From NCBI GenBank assembly GCA_002104905.1, contig MCFE01000295.1, positions 37,639 through 101,638 on the forward strand: a DNA stretch of 64,000 nt. Direction: 5' to 3'. A program made the position numbers and the translations under genes. The notes under the pieces are model-generated. The model saw only the letters and a program-made list of their open reading frames with translations, was not told where the DNA came from and did not search any database. Below are positions 19,588-31,572 of this stretch, one piece after another (the first letter of the stretch is position 1; every line of letters starts with the position of its first letter). Origin of the DNA: Basidiobolus meristosporus CBS 931.73 (lineage: Eukaryota > Basidiobolomycota > Basidiobolomycetes > Basidiobolales > Basidiobolaceae).

Positions 19588-20195
19588 GCCTGCACATTAG
19601 CTAACAGCAGAGATATTGAAAGTTATCAATTTTGAGAATCTTGGAATTCAGCTGTTATTATGAAGGTTTTTGCTGGCCTTTTCTTAATTTTTTTCTTAGG
19701 GGTTACTGCTTTCTCTATCTGGAGTATTGATTGCTATGCACACATTATCTGCTCATCTGGTTTCTGGGTTATTTCCTGACTTCTCTGGGCCATTGCATCT
19801 ATCCTATCAGCCATTGTGCCTCGTTGATTCACTAATGCTTTGGTGTGAACTGATAGCATACTTGCTAATATGGGTGGTGGTGATGTAATAACAGCCACTT
19901 GCTTATCTTCAACTGTAGGTACTGCATGTGCTATACTCTTGGCTGCCTGAGCATAATGATCAGCTTGCAGCTCCACAGAGATCCTTAATTGCCTACTTGA
20001 GTGAGAGCCTGAGGAGTCTTCATTATTACCTTCAGTGGGCAGACTTTCAACATTGCCTCTCTGGATATTGCCCAGCTTGTTGTACCAAATGCCAAAGCAA
20101 GCTGTTGTCCAACTGCTCTTGTGCCCCCATCAGTTGTGGGACTTGGTTGGGAACCAGACAACTTAGCTTTATTTTTTGGCAGCATATATATAGAC
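19588..20195 (-). pseudogene. Companion gene copy A2, N-terminal part
   Basis: Starting near 20190 the minus strand reads MLPKNKAKLSGSQPSPTT, then AVGQQLALAFGTTS, LQADHYAQAAKSIAHA, VEDKQVAVITS and LSVHTKALVNQRGTMADRID, with frameshifts. After about 19650 the match to other copies is weak. The outer end borders copia 1b, and the remainder of the gene resumes at 17315. Confidence 0.6.
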
Positions 20196-20275
20196 ATTAG
20201 TTGAACCAAAGGAGAAATAGTGTTATCTATATGTGTGTATGTGGTGCCACTGCTTTATTTATAATGCTTACCATG
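20196..20275. promoter_or_regulatory. Divergent intergenic region, inverted copy
   Basis: It is the reverse complement of 3080-3160, with GCTTTATTTATAATGCTTAC conserved, between the companion gene (-) and transposase (+). It is shorter than at 3010-3166 because the transposase N-terminal finger part is missing here. Confidence 0.35.
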
Positions 20276-22215
20276 ATGGGTCATCATTGCATCCCACATT
20301 CTTATGACCCAGAGACTGTGCTGATTCCAGCATATGTTAACAGTTGCATGGCATTCATATCCAAAAATGCTACCATTGAAATACATCCAAAATGTCAGGA
20401 ATGCACCGCCATTGAGGGAAAACATTATTCATACTCCAGATATATTGCAATAATACCCCATCTCAAGAAGCTCATGCAGTCCAACAAATATTGCAAAGCT
20501 ATAGAGAACTGCACTCAGTATCAACAAGTGCAAGCATATGCAATATATTCAATTGCAAACATTACAAACAGCTAAGAAGCAAGGGCTACTTTGAGGGTAC
20601 AAATAGCCCTGCCTTTGCCTTATCACTTGATGGATTCTCTTCAAGCTAGTACACTGCCAGCAAATCCTGCTGGCCATTGATTCTCATCAACCTGAATCTG
20701 CCACTTATCTTATGATATCAAAGCAAAAATCCTGTGGTAGTCTCACTGGTATCTGGCCTAAACACCATCCAACCTGGATAGCTACCTGTATCTATTGCTG
20801 GATGATTCTTGTATGCTTTCCAGCAGGATACCACTAAATGGTGGTCATGTCAAAGCACATATTAGTATCTGCATTGGAGACACCGCAGCAATCAGCAAGA
20901 TAGCCAGCTTTTCTGGGCACAATGGATGGTATTTTTATGGACTGTGCAAGATCCAGGGGATTTACTCCATAATTCACACACAATATTAATACCCAAACAC
21001 CAACACCAAGAACATCGTCTTTCCACAGAGAGAATGTACAGTAGTCAGCAGGCAATTGCAGCAAAGCTGGCAAGCTATAAGCCACCAGCCAGGATATGGA
21101 ATCAATAAGAAGCTGGAGACATGTAAGATAGAGGGTACCTATTGAAGCAAAAGCATTCCACTGAGAGTAATGCATTGGCTTTTAAGCAATATCCCTATAT
21201 CAATAGCCAAGTAGTACATAGAGCACATCAAGCTAAAAGAGCCCTTTGAGATACCAGAGAAATTTGAAAGAAGTGGCAAGATATTACCAAGTATGTACTA
21301 CCTTAAGTACTTTCATGGGCTCCAATCAGTATTCATATGCAAATGCAACAATATATATGCAAAGACTGGATTAAATGAATATGTATTTATTCAGGAGGCA
21401 TTCTGAAGCCATTTCTACCAAGTGTACATTGGAAGCATTGGGAGTCATATGTGGACATTTTAGGGATAATTATCCCAAAGTTGATCACCAATGCCAACTT
21501 GACACATCTCCAGCTGTTGTGCAAGGAGTTTGTAACAGGATTTGAGTGGCGATACTACAAACATTTAGCTGAATGCATAGATCTCTGCAGCCACTGTATC
21601 CATTCTCTACACCATCTTGCATGGTGTGTGGACAATATTGGGCCTTGCCTCACCTTTTGGGAGATATCTATGTAGCAAATGTGCGGGGAAATAGGAAGAC
21701 TAGTCAAGTTGCAGGTACTACTTTATCCTAAATTCATCAAGAATATTACCTCAAGTCCATCATGGATGTGATGCAATGGTACATGGAGGACAGCCAGGAA
21801 GAGTTGGGAAAAACTAAGGATAGATGTGAACATGGAGTCACCTATGCCTATGGAATTAAGATGCTAAGCAGCCCCAATGCATGGGCAATCAGTTAAGTAA
21901 AGCAAAGTTGGGTTGGGTGCAACAAGCAACTAAATTCTATCAGGAAAGCTTTACCAAGGTATGCTGGGCTTCTCTTGGTCACAAGCCAACTTTAACACCA
22001 TTCAATACAGAATTCACACAAACAGGAGCTAGAGCATACATATAAGGGGGACTAGAATCCAGCAAGGAGAAGTAATATGTTGGCTAACAACCCAAAAGTT
22101 CTTGGCAGATTTTTGGGAGGTTTTAATGGCAGAAGTGGTGCCAACCAAGCATATGTCTACAAGAAGTATACATTGCCAGCAGTATAAGGTATATGGCAAC
22201 TTTGCAAGTATCACA
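20276..22215 (+). pseudogene. Plavaka-like transposase remnant (best preserved copy)
   Basis: The frame opens MGHHCIPHSYDPETVLIPAY (20276 onward). It then shows the CQEC ligand pair (20394-20405), YIAIIPHLKKLMQ, SLDGFS (about 20625), CWPLILINLNLP (about 20668-20703), VGDTAAISKIA..SGHNGWY near 20870-20935, HSLHHLAWCVDNIGP (about 21605), CGEIGRL (about 21685), and a C-terminal FLGGFNGRSGANQAYVYKKY-like segment near 22110-22180. Motif order fits Plavaka-type DDE transposases as I recall them, but the catalytic residues are not confidently placed. Frames shift about every 300 bp and the N-terminal finger is missing. Confidence 0.6.
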
Positions 22216-22480
22216 TAAAAAAGACAGAAAGCTGAGGTAATACAAGTAAGTCAATTGTGGTAGGTGTGTGCATTTGTAGAGATTGGTGAGCAGGGGGCCA
22301 CAGTTATTTTTGATTGAACCAGATGTGGAATACCCAAGGTAGTGTTGGGCAAACAAACAATGAGGGGTGATTCTACAGTGTAATATATGAATTGCACAAG
22401 GGGAGGTGGAAAAAAGAAATACCATTTGGTAAATTGGTACGGTAGCACTCTTCAGAACCAGCTATAGGCCACCATACTGC
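22216..22480. other. Non-coding block after the transposase, shared with 28091-28285
   Basis: It contains CACAAGGGGAGGTGG and ACCATTTGGTAAATTGGTAC, which recur at 28230-28270. No credible coding frame. The transposon tail follows at 22481 in inverted orientation, so this may be near an element end. Confidence 0.35.
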
Positions 22481-22765
22481 CATTTAGGATACCATGCAAA
22501 GACCTTCAAAAATTAATTGCACCTCTGATTTCACAAAAAACATGGTCAAATTTTTTATCACAATGATATAAAGGTGGCTTTTGATTGGTTCCCTGCCAAT
22601 TAGCTCACTTTCTGATCTCAGATACTCAATCACCTCATAGGTTTGTGTACATTGATTGGCTATTGCCTCTTTTCACATTCCTTACTTCCTGACTGCACAG
22701 TTTCTTTCACTTTCATGCATACAACTTTGAAGCTTCAGTTGTATCTGAATTGCCAATTGTAATGA
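22481..22765 (-). repeat. Tail block of the DNA transposon
   Basis: This matches 11190-11530 in the same orientation, including TTTGATTGGTTCCCTGCCAA and TTGTGTACATTGATTGGCTA. Confidence 0.55.
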
Positions 22766-24412
22766 CCTATGCAAGTCCCTATACTCTATACTAACATTAG
22801 GCCCAACCCCACTTAACATGTAACTCCATTAAAATCCCCTAATCTACATGTATTTTGGCTGTAATGCTTTGTTTCCAGGAATTTGACAGGAACCCAACAG
22901 CTTTATGCCACTGTTCATTCACTGGTCCCCACATGTCCTGGCCTTCAGCTTGCACTGCAAGGTCTAGCACTTCATCTGCCAGTCTTTGCAATAAGTCCTT
23001 GTAATATCCGAGTGTGTTTTCTTAAGCACTGCTCTTGAAGAAGTGCTGCAACCTCTTGGTGTAGCTATTGGTGTTCCAAAACTCCACTGAAGGCATTGTG
23101 ATAGTTTATCACATTCTTGACTTAATATCCTTGTTTGTCAGTGGGATCTCCACTCTGTCAACAATGAAGGATGTGGAGGCTGTGGTAGACAAGTTGCTTT
23201 TCTCTGCAATCATATCCACCTTGCAAGAGTGTAGCTCAACTGCCCGTTTTTCAACTCTTGTGAAAGCAGCTGTTTTTGTGATAGTAAATCTTCTTGATTC
23301 TGATGGAATTCAGTCTGCTCAGGTATATGGTTTTAATTGGCAAGAACTGCTGTTTTCTTTGCAAGCTTCCCTATCTCAGGTTTGAGTGAACTGTTTTCCT
23401 TTACCTCTCCATTATCACTGCCAGGTCTTTGACTGGTGCTTTGTCTGAGGGCTTCTTGTACTGAACTACATTTTCACCTTGTCAAATACTTCTCTAACAC
23501 ATCTATTTTAGCCTGCTGTCCCTTACTGGCACACTTCTGGCAACCAGAAGTATTTTGTTCAAGCTCTCAGCTGTAGTGGTGACAGGCTCCTGGGAAAACT
23601 GCTGGTTTGATTACTGCCAGGCTCTTCAATGCTACTTTAACTCAGCACTTATTGAGTGGTACTATGCTCTTTGCTTCACAAATCCTGTGCTGGTGCATCC
23701 GTGTATACGTACTTGTCCCTTATAGGCACTCTTCCAGCTATCTGACATATCTTTGATGCTTATTTCAAGCTTTTGGCCCTGCTTGTAATAGGCTTACAAG
23801 GAAGACACTGGTTTTTAGTCGTGGCACCCTTATTCTTCCACCATTGATAGCTTCTGCTATTCTTGGGATTCATAGCATACTAATGTGGGCCTAAAGCCTG
23901 TTTGCCTGTTTCAATCCAGGATAATGCACATGGAACAATTCTGCTTGACCTTGAGTTCCTGATGGACCCATGGAGTACCACCCTCAAGGTGAAGGCATGC
24001 TAGACTTCTTACAGCCTATTCAGTATTGACCCATGCTTCATTATTGTGCTCAATGGCTTCACAGATCTTGAGTACCTTTTGATTTTTAGGCCTTGCTATC
24101 AACATTGTACTATCTCCTTCCCATTTTGCAATAGGTTTTTCTGTGGGCTTTATCTTTGGGCACCGTTGTTGTGCTTCAACAACTGTATGGTGTTCCTCTG
24201 CTGTTATACTGGGAAATGGCTCAATTCTTGGCTGTGACATCAAGCTACTTGAGTTCCTTCTTTGCAGCTAAGATAATGCTTTCTCTACCTGGGATATTAA
24301 TTGCTCTACACCTTGTATCTGCTCATCCTGTTTCTGGGCAATTTCCAGATTTCTCTGGGCCATTGCATCTATCCTATCAGCCACTGCACCTAATTGCATC
24401 ACTAATGTACTA
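22766..24412 (-). pseudogene. Companion gene copy A3, decayed
   Basis: On the minus strand it carries AADRID-like sequence next to 24400, SQPRIEPFPSITAEEHHTVV and CPKIKPTEKPIAKWEGDSTM near 24230-24100, LKICEAIEHNNEAWVN, both basic modules (about 23800-23440), VEAVVDKLL.. and the C-terminal AEDQDMWGPVNEQWH-like end near 22900. Many frameshifts. The upstream end at 24412 is fused to copia 1c in the middle of the ALMKQLGAVADRI region. Confidence 0.55.
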
Positions 24413-27113
24413 ATTTTGTCTGTTTAAGTGCCTCTTGGTCACTTGTAGCTATAATTAGGTCATCCACATAAAGAACTAGGGTGATCACACCCTTTTTGGG
24501 CTGTTTCACATAAATACTGTGATCTGCAGTGCTACAAGAGAGCCCAATTTCCTCTAGATATGTGTCAATCTTGTTATACTCTGCTTTAGGTGCCTTTTTA
24601 AGCCTATACAACAGTTTCTATGTTTGCACATGTTATGGGGGTCTTCTGGATTGGTATACCCTTCTGGTTGCTCCATATATATAGTTTCTTGCAAATCCCC
24701 ATTTAGAAAGGCTGTTTTGACATCCATTTAATATAGATCGGAACTATGTGCAGCTGCCATGGCTGGAACTGTCCTGACAGAGTTAAACTTGGCAACTGGA
24801 GCAAATGCTTCCTTAAAGTCTAGTCCCTGGATCTGGGAATAGCCTTCAGCCACCAATCTAGCCTTGTACTCATCAATGGCACCATTTGAGGTTATCTTGA
24901 TCTTGTAGATCCATCTACATCCTATTGGCTTTCTTCCATCTGGTAAATCTACCAGTTTGCATGTTTTAGCCTTGATCAGTGATTGGTACTCCTCCTGCAT
25001 GGCTTGTTGCCACATTGTAGCATCTAGACTTTGCATTGCCTGTTCCAGATTCTGGGGTTTGGCACATAAGGCAAGAGAAGCTTCTTTGTGATCATTGGAT
25101 GTCTGCCACCAGGATCCAGGGGCATTTCTTATTCTGGTGGATCTCCTAACTGGGATAATCTGCTCTGATCTGGAACTTGTAGAATTATCTGCAGTATCAG
25201 GCTGATTTGGTACGTATCTTCTTCATTAGTTTTGATTGCATCATCAGGTAGCTGGCCAATGATTTCAGTGGCTTTGTGATTTGAATTCTTCTCAAATACA
25301 ACATCCCTACTGCTGAGCAGCTTCTGAGTCTTGCCATCATACACCCTATACCCTTTAGTATCTCCACAATACCCAAGAAAGTTCCCTTTCTTACTCTTAA
25401 ACTGCAGTAGTAACAGATTCAGCCCAAATCCTGTAGTCCATTCCCTTATCATGTAGCATAGATCTTCCCATCTCTACTATTGTTGTATTTGCACATTCTG
25501 CTACTCCATTTTGCTGTGGAGTATGAGGAACTGTGGTTTGTTGAAGTATACCAGTAGATGAGCAGTATTTTGTAAACTCATTTGAGCAGTATTCTTCTCC
25601 ATTGTCACTTTGTAGTACCTACAATTTACACCCAGTTTGTGTTTCTGCCATGTTCTTGAAGTGATTAAACGTCTCTAACACTTCATCCTTCGTTTTGAGG
25701 AAGTAAACCCATGTATTTCTTGTTTTATCATACTGTCATAAAGTATCTCTTGGCTCAAAAAAACAGTGTTCTCATGGGGTCACATATGTCTCAGTGTACA
25801 ATAGCCAATATTTTGTTGGTATTGATGCCTTCAAGCTCTTGAACATTGTCTAGATTGTTTGCCATGTGAACATTGCTTACAAACATTCAACTTGATTGGA
25901 ATTGAGTATTTTAGGCCCAAAACCAGCTGATTTTCACCAATTGGCCCATTTTCTGATGCCAAATGTGCCCTAGCCTTCTATGCCATGTCTCCCAGTTGGT
26001 TCTATCAGTTTCAGCAACATTGACATACTCAGGCACAATGATCTTGCATTGTAACTTGTATACATTGTGATCTCTGATTCCCAAAGCTGATTTTTCTCCA
26101 TTCTCACTCAATATTGAGCAGCTCATCTTAGTAAAGACAAATTTCAGTCCCTGAGCAGTTGCTTTACTGACTGAGAGCAGGTTCCTGGCTATTCCAGGTA
26201 CATAGAGTATGTCAGTCAGTCTTGCTGTTGTTACCCCTGAGCTATTGCTCATATTAAGTTGTATGGACCCACTGGCAGTAGCTTCCAGAGCAGAGTTATC
26301 ACCCAGATAAACCTTTCTTACAGGAATAGTCTTTAAGTTGCTGAACCACTCCTTTATACTAAGATATGCTATGATGCTCCAGAGTCACTATACCATTCAT
26401 TACTTTGGTTACTTGCATTCTCTTGTATGGTTACAAATAACTGTTCATCAGTAATTATATGGTTTGCCTGCTCTAGTTGTGGTTTTTTGTCTGCTTGTTT
26501 CTCCTTACCATCTCTTGCCCAGTATCCTGGCTTTTTACAGTAGTTACAGCAACCAGGTTTTCTTTGGTTTTATTGCTTTCCCTTCTTTTCTGAGTGCCTT
26601 TCTGAACTGAATAAAGCATAATCTTCAATTTTCTCTGCTTGAACATTACGTCTGAGTTCTTCATGGACAAGTCTTCCTTTGACATATTGTAAAGCTCTTC
26701 TGCAAGTGTCTCCTTTCTGGTAAGGAGTTGTAGCTTGTCATCATCTGACTACTTCCTCATGTTGAAGAGCTTTTGTTTTATATGAAGCTTGCTTGAAACT
26801 GACTTTGCTCTAAAGATCTTCTCTAAGAATTCCCATGCTGCTTAGGCAGTTTTTGAGGTGTGGATTTGTCCAATGAAGGAATCTTGCACATTGATGCATA
26901 TGGCATTAAAGGCCATTCTCTCCCTCTCTTGAAATTTCTCCACTTGTTCTGCTGTTCCTTTGGGCTCAACTTCTTTCCTGTTACTATATTCCAAAGCTTC
27001 CTTTCCTCAAGGTGGCTCTGCATCTTGACTCTCCAAAGTCTGTAGTTCTTCCCATCAAACCTCTCCTTTACTGGGAAGATGTTTTTGTTGTTCTGTTTGA
27101 TGGTAGAAGTCAT
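24413..27113 (-). pseudogene. Copia 1c gag-pol fragments
   Basis: Gag starts MTSTIKQNNKNIFPVKERFD (27113). Protease is lost in a frameshifted stretch near 26370. Integrase has HRRLGH (about 25980), a damaged CxxC, QSDNGEEY-like and NGVAECAN strings. RT has GCRWIYKIK, AKFNSVR and YVDDLI. At least six frame breaks. Confidence 0.85.
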
Positions 27114-27149
27114 ATTTGGAATAGATCAAGGCAACTTGGGCTCATAATC

Positions 27150-27516
27150 TGGTGCAATCTAAGAAGTGATTTGGATATAAGGAGCTTATCAAGAAATTGT
27201 GATAATAGTTGAACTGTTGTTTACTAATAAAGAAGCTAAGTATTTATACCTTAGTTGAAGTAATACAGCTGTAACACTAAGTAAGGAGGGTTTCTCAATA
27301 TTCAGCAACATTCTGTAGCAGTTTCACTGTTAGTACATAATGTTTAGTAATAATGCTAATTTGATCCTGACTATTAGGGAGTAATCATAAGATCATAGAT
27401 CTGAAGAAAGTGGCAAAGTTAGAGCTGTTAATTAGTCCCACAGTGACCAAGACTAATCCAGAATTGTAAGTAAATTTTAGCTGCAGAATAATACCAAATA
27501 GTTCAATATTTCAACA
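27150..27516 (-). repeat. 5' LTR of copia 1c
   Basis: The reverse strand starts TGTTGAAATATTGAAC (27516) and ends near 27150 with GATTGCACCAG in place of TTGCAACAGG. It carries the same TATA-like and AATAA landmarks as the other family 1 LTRs. Confidence 0.85.
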
Positions 27517-27846
27517 GGAACTTCTCTGTTTTTGTATCTAGTGACCACAGCTGCACTCTTACAAAGTTTCTGCAGGTGGAGTTTATAGTTGTTTTGACTT
27601 TGGAAGCTTTAGTCCATTGTAATCTCAAAGAACATTTAACCCAGCACATACTTGTGTCCAGATGCCAACTAAGTTGCAGAGTTTAGCTCAATAGTTTTCC
27701 CTTGTCAAGCTTGTGGCTTTACTCCCCTTCACATTAGATCAATGCTAAAACCCCAAGTGTTCCTAGCAAGCTTTTTCCAAAGGTTATTGCACCTAGCAAA
27801 CACTCCATACACAAGAAACTTGAGGAGTGTTGGATGTATCTCTCCC
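27517..27846 (+). repeat. Fragment of LTR-like repeat R3
   Basis: The reverse complement aligns with 57054-57392 (GTCCAAGGGAGAGAT, CACAAGCTTGTCAAGGGAAAACTATTGAGCT split landmarks, TTCCAAAGTCAAAACAACT). It is cut on the left by copia 1c and on the right meets transposase sequence at about 27847. Confidence 0.7.
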
Positions 27847-28090
27847 TTGGACTTATACAACACCACATCACACCTATAAAGGGGACCAGAATTCAGCAGC
27901 GGGAAGGAATATATTGGCTAATTAACCAAAAGTACTTTGCAGATGTTCAGGCGGTTTTCATGACAGAAGTGGTGGCAACTAAGCAAATGTTTGCAAGATG
28001 TATATGTTACCAGTAATAAATGTTATATGGCAACTTTGCAAATATCACACTAAAAAGCCGCAAAGTTGAGGGAGTAGAGGTATATCACTT
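27847..28090 (+). pseudogene. Transposase C-terminal fragment
   Basis: CACCTATAAAGGGGACCAGAATTC onward matches 22030-22215 and 58115-58298. The translation keeps an FMTEVVATKQMFARCICYQ-like tail in one frame. It is the end of the Plavaka-like transposase, here pointing away from the N-terminal pieces at 28286-29225. Confidence 0.5.
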
Positions 28091-28285
28091 GTGGAAGGTG
28101 TGCATGCTTGAAGAGGTTAATAAGTAGGAGGCCATAGTTTTTTTGATTCAAACTATATGTGGAATACACAAGGTAGTAGTGAGTAAGCAAATAAAGGTGG
28201 GTAATTCTACAGTGGATTATATGAATTGCACAAGGAGAGGTAGAAAAGAAAATACCATTTGGTAAATTGGTACAGTGGCATTATG
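28091..28285. other. Non-coding block shared with 22216-22480
   Basis: It carries the same landmarks as the block after the best transposase copy. No coding frame. It lies at a junction where transposase sequence changes strand. Confidence 0.35.
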
Positions 28286-29225
28286 CAGAACTGAATGAGC
28301 TTCTTTGGGGAGGTTATTACTGGAGTATATCCAGTGTGTGAGCAGTAATTTCCTCCAATAGTGGAGGATTCCTGGCAAGTTGGACACCTTGCAATGATGG
28401 CATTTTCTAATGCAAATGCCATGCAATACTTAACACATGCTGGCATCAGGACAGTTTCAGGCTCATGTACTGCCAGCCACATGATGGTTATATATATGTA
28501 CAATGTATGTGGTAAGTTACATCCTGGAATGATATTAGCAAGTGGTAGTAGTAAATTTGCAAAGCCCCCATTACTGATATTAGTTGAAACTCAGCACTTC
28601 TCTAGCAACTACTTTGCATCATTCACCATTAGATTTATTACTATGTTCACTTAGCTACATTAACTATTCATGGCATTGTTTCTACTGATGTTGTCTCATT
28701 GGATATTAAGACTTTGCTGGGCTTATGCAGGGTACTATTGGTAGGGGAGATAGGCTCACAATCCATCAATCAGCCTTCTTCTTCTGAGCTATTACTCTGT
28801 GTGACATATCCAGAAGACTGAGGTAAGCATGTATGCATCACAAACTCACCTGACTCAGTATGTGCAATGCTACCATTATTGGCATGTGCTGTCATAGACA
28901 TATCATGTGACTGCCAAGATAATGTTGGTGCAGCAGCAACTGATAAATGGTCAAAAATGTCTTGTGTGACAGAGCACTGTCCATAATCCCAGTGGACCTC
29001 CTGTGCTGGCTGCATGCCTCATGGCTGAGAGGCTTCTTACAATAGCCACATGAGCTTTTTCTTGTCTCTTACAGCTTGGAATCAAAGTAGTTCTCCATGG
29101 GTAAACAGTTTAACACTCTACAAAGTAATGGTATTTTATCACTTTTTTGTTGGTGCGCATGTAGATTTAAACAGTCTAGTTTCTGAGACAATGCACATAC
29201 ATCAATGTAGTATTCAATGATCACC
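28286..29225 (-). pseudogene. Transposase N-terminal fragment with zinc-finger-like motif
   Basis: On the minus strand the finger-like motif reads SCGYCKKPLSHEACSQHRR (about 29055-29000). Then come a low-complexity stretch ending SSGYVTQSNSSEEEG (28770), ISNGGFANLLL (about 28560), VHEPETVLMPACVKYCMAF (about 28470-28410), a CPTC pair and YTPVITSPKKL. It breaks off at 28286. This copy gives the clearest view of the transposase N terminus. The finger's ligand spacing would be C-x2-C-x7-H-x2-C-x2-H. Confidence 0.55.
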
Positions 29226-29234
29226 TGCCATAGT

Positions 29235-29475
29235 AAATATTGGCCTAAAAACAAGATATTGAATATCTTTGAAGCCATCAAGTGCAATGATGAAGAGTGG
29301 TCTAATGTTCAGGAGGCTGTCAGAAGTCTAACATGGCATCACCTTGAGGCTGGCATACCATGGGACCATCAGGAAGCCAAGGCCAAGCAGAATGTGCTTG
29401 GCATGTTCCATGAGCAATATTTGGATTTAATCAAGCAAATGAATTTGGGCCAGTATTGGCATGCTAAGAAAGTAG
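29235..29475 (+). pseudogene. Companion gene fragment A4
   Basis: The translation NKILNIFEAIKCNDEEWSNV, then QEAVRSLTWHHLEAG, PWDHQEAKAKQN, QYLDLIKQMNLGQYW is the conserved Trp/Gln block of the companion protein. It is one of the few stretches open through the whole block. The flanking parts are absent: it joins transposase on the left and unrelated DNA on the right. Confidence 0.6.
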
Positions 29476-29559
29476 ACCTTTGTTGTATAGTGCCACATAG
29501 TGCCAGACTAATCTGGAACACTACAGCAATATCTTTAACCTGTATATTGACTAGGATGC

Positions 29560-30430
29560 CAGTGGTATGACACAATTATAGGTATTCTTACTCAATCATA
29601 CTTATGTTGCACAGAACAATGCTTTCTTTGCCATGGTTACTCTTCATAAGTCACCATGCGCATTCTCTCAGTGGATGTCCTTTTGTATATGTATACTGTA
29701 CATCAGTAAGTGTCCTAGCAACTTTACCTGCTGTTATGCTAAGTCTCTCTAGATATCTAAATGTATGCTCTACTCTCACTCTAAAGTGACTAGATATCTG
29801 ATTGTAGAGCTTCTGCTTCCTGCTAAGTACACAACTGCTTGGCTTTCTATGAGCTATAATTTAAATGAATAACTAGCAATCCTCTCCTATATAAGCGAAG
29901 TTTGCCATATGTTTCTCTGTTTGACTGAATTCTGGATGATTCTCTAGCCATAATGCTTTGTCATGCCTACCTCCAGCACATGGCCCACTAAACCAGACAA
30001 CATTCCCCTCAATGTCAGACAGTATTTGAAACTTCACATAGTGTGCCTTTTATTTGCCAGAATAAATTGTCTCTGCCTCTAGAAGGTCTGTTAATCTGAC
30101 TCAAAAGGTATCAAATACTCTGATACGGAGCTGCTGCTGAACACTCTTGGGTATGGATATCTATTAAGTTCTGAACTAGTATTCTGAGCTTGCTCATATC
30201 ATGCATATCCTGTGCAAGGTGGTTCTTCATTACTGTCAGCCAGGAATGAGAGTTTCTAGGACTTCTGTTGCCATGAATGGTGGATGAACCTTGTAGGCAA
30301 TCATTCATGTAATAGCAGAGAAGCTTTAAAAGGATCTCTTGAGTAATTGTGGTAGATGGTCCACAGTACTTGCATAGATCTTCTATGTGTCAAAAGTAAA
30401 TATAGAGGTAGCAATGATTGATGAGAAAAG
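29560..30430 (-). pseudogene. PIF/Harbinger-like (DDE_4 type) transposase remnant
   Basis: Read on the minus strand this shows LLEAETIYSGK and KAHYVKFQILSD, then EGNVVWFSGPCAGGRHDKAL (about 30010-29950), MANFAYIGED, HRKPSSCVLSR, KLYNQISSHFRVRVEHTF and RYLERLSITAG (about 29790-29740). The GxxHD box and the RxRVExxFxxL box are hallmarks of the DDE_Tnp_4/IS5-like superfamily, which includes PIF/Harbinger. Upstream 30110-30430 holds a helix-rich segment (DMHDMSKLRILVQNLIDIHT) in another frame. Stops include a lesion after YSGK. Terminal repeats were not found. Confidence 0.75.
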
Positions 30431-31125
30431 ACCATTCAAATGTGTCAATCATATCAAAACAAACCATGATTTAATAGACGCAATGGGTATTGAATTAGCA
30501 TGATCAGCTTAATTTATCTGATTTTGATGCATTATGATTGAATATTCATTAATCACTGTGTATCCCATCATCATGCTGCAAAAATCATCCTCAAACAATA
30601 ATTTGGTAACTTTATGGATGATTTACTCATAAGTCTATAATCAAATAGGAAATCTGCAATTGCCAGTGATCTGATCCGTGTCAATGCAATCCAAGATGCA
30701 TCATGCATGATTTATGGAAAGTTCAACAATAACATTAGTTTTCAATTATATTTCATATATGACAAGGTTGATGCCAATATACTACTCTATAAGTTTTCGG
30801 ATCCATCACCATTGTCCCTATGCCAAATCTTAGCACATCTTTGGTACAACCTAAACAAAACCCATCCCTCCGCTCACATACATGGTCTGGGCTGGAAAAG
30901 TCAATGCAAAATATGTCTGAGTTCTTGCCAAATGATCTTAGTAAGGCCCAAATGTCTATGATTATCCTTCATATATATATGTGGGTATTATACACCAATC
31001 TAGCAGAACTGGATACCTCACAAAGCTGAAAGAGATGGAAGAATGTGAATAGAAAGCTGTTGCAGGAGTTCTACTTCAAGATGTTAGCAAATGAATGTAA
31101 GAGGATTTAGAGTAAGATGAATATT
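30431..31125. other. Unassigned AT-rich stretch
   Basis: No motif I recognise. Two short overlapping plus-strand frames (30707-31029) include WYNLNKTHPSAHIHGLG, but neither has family support or a repeated copy in the window. It precedes repeat X. Confidence 0.3.
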
Positions 31126-31202
31126 GAAATTAAGAATGAGCTGAGAGTGAGTGGATTTGATTTATAAGCAGTGCACAAACAATCCTGCACACATTTGCAT
31201 AG
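31126..31202 (+). repeat. Repeat X copy 1, left part (interrupted by gypsy)
   Basis: GAATGAGCTGAGAGTGAGTGGATTTGA to GCACACATTTGCATAG matches 37510-37585. The rest of the copy continues at 36128 after the gypsy element. Confidence 0.65.
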
Positions 31203-31572
31203 TGTTATGATCTGCTGCTTGAATGTCTAAGTTAGATCAGTTTTTAGTCAAATCAATTAGTTATTTGTTTAGGTTATCAGTATAACAGTATTATCTATCA
31301 AATTAGTAACATTAGTTAGCAAATGAATCAGCAGATCCTTATCAGACAGAAATAGATATATTAGGTTGGATCTTATTGGGTGATGATGATGCAATCAAAT
31401 GAGTCATCAGCCACAGCCTATATTAAGAAATACAATTAGTCAGCAATTGATCTGGCAAAAAAGTATGTAAGGAGCTGCTGGAATCTCAATCAAGATCAGT
31501 TAAAATTTTAGTGAATACAATACTAGCTAAACTCACTATTCCTCTACAACTCTTGCAACAAGACTTGTAACA
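31203..31572 (+). repeat. 5' LTR of the gypsy element
   Basis: TGTTATGATCTGCTGC to AGACTTGTAACA. It carries GGTGATGATGATGCAATC and a late TATGTAAGGAGC string as possible core promoter sequence. Confidence 0.93.

Larger units (their letters stand above)
24413..27516 (-). mobile_element. Copia family 1, copy 1c, truncated and internally deleted
   Basis: It has a 5' LTR (27150-27516) with a mutated primer site. Gag to RT follow in order but with deletions: about 110 bp of gag near 26685 and the end of the integrase near 25390. It stops at 24413 just after the RT YVDDLIIATSDQEA box. RNase H and the 3' LTR are absent. It is clearly older than 1a and 1b. Confidence 0.85.
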
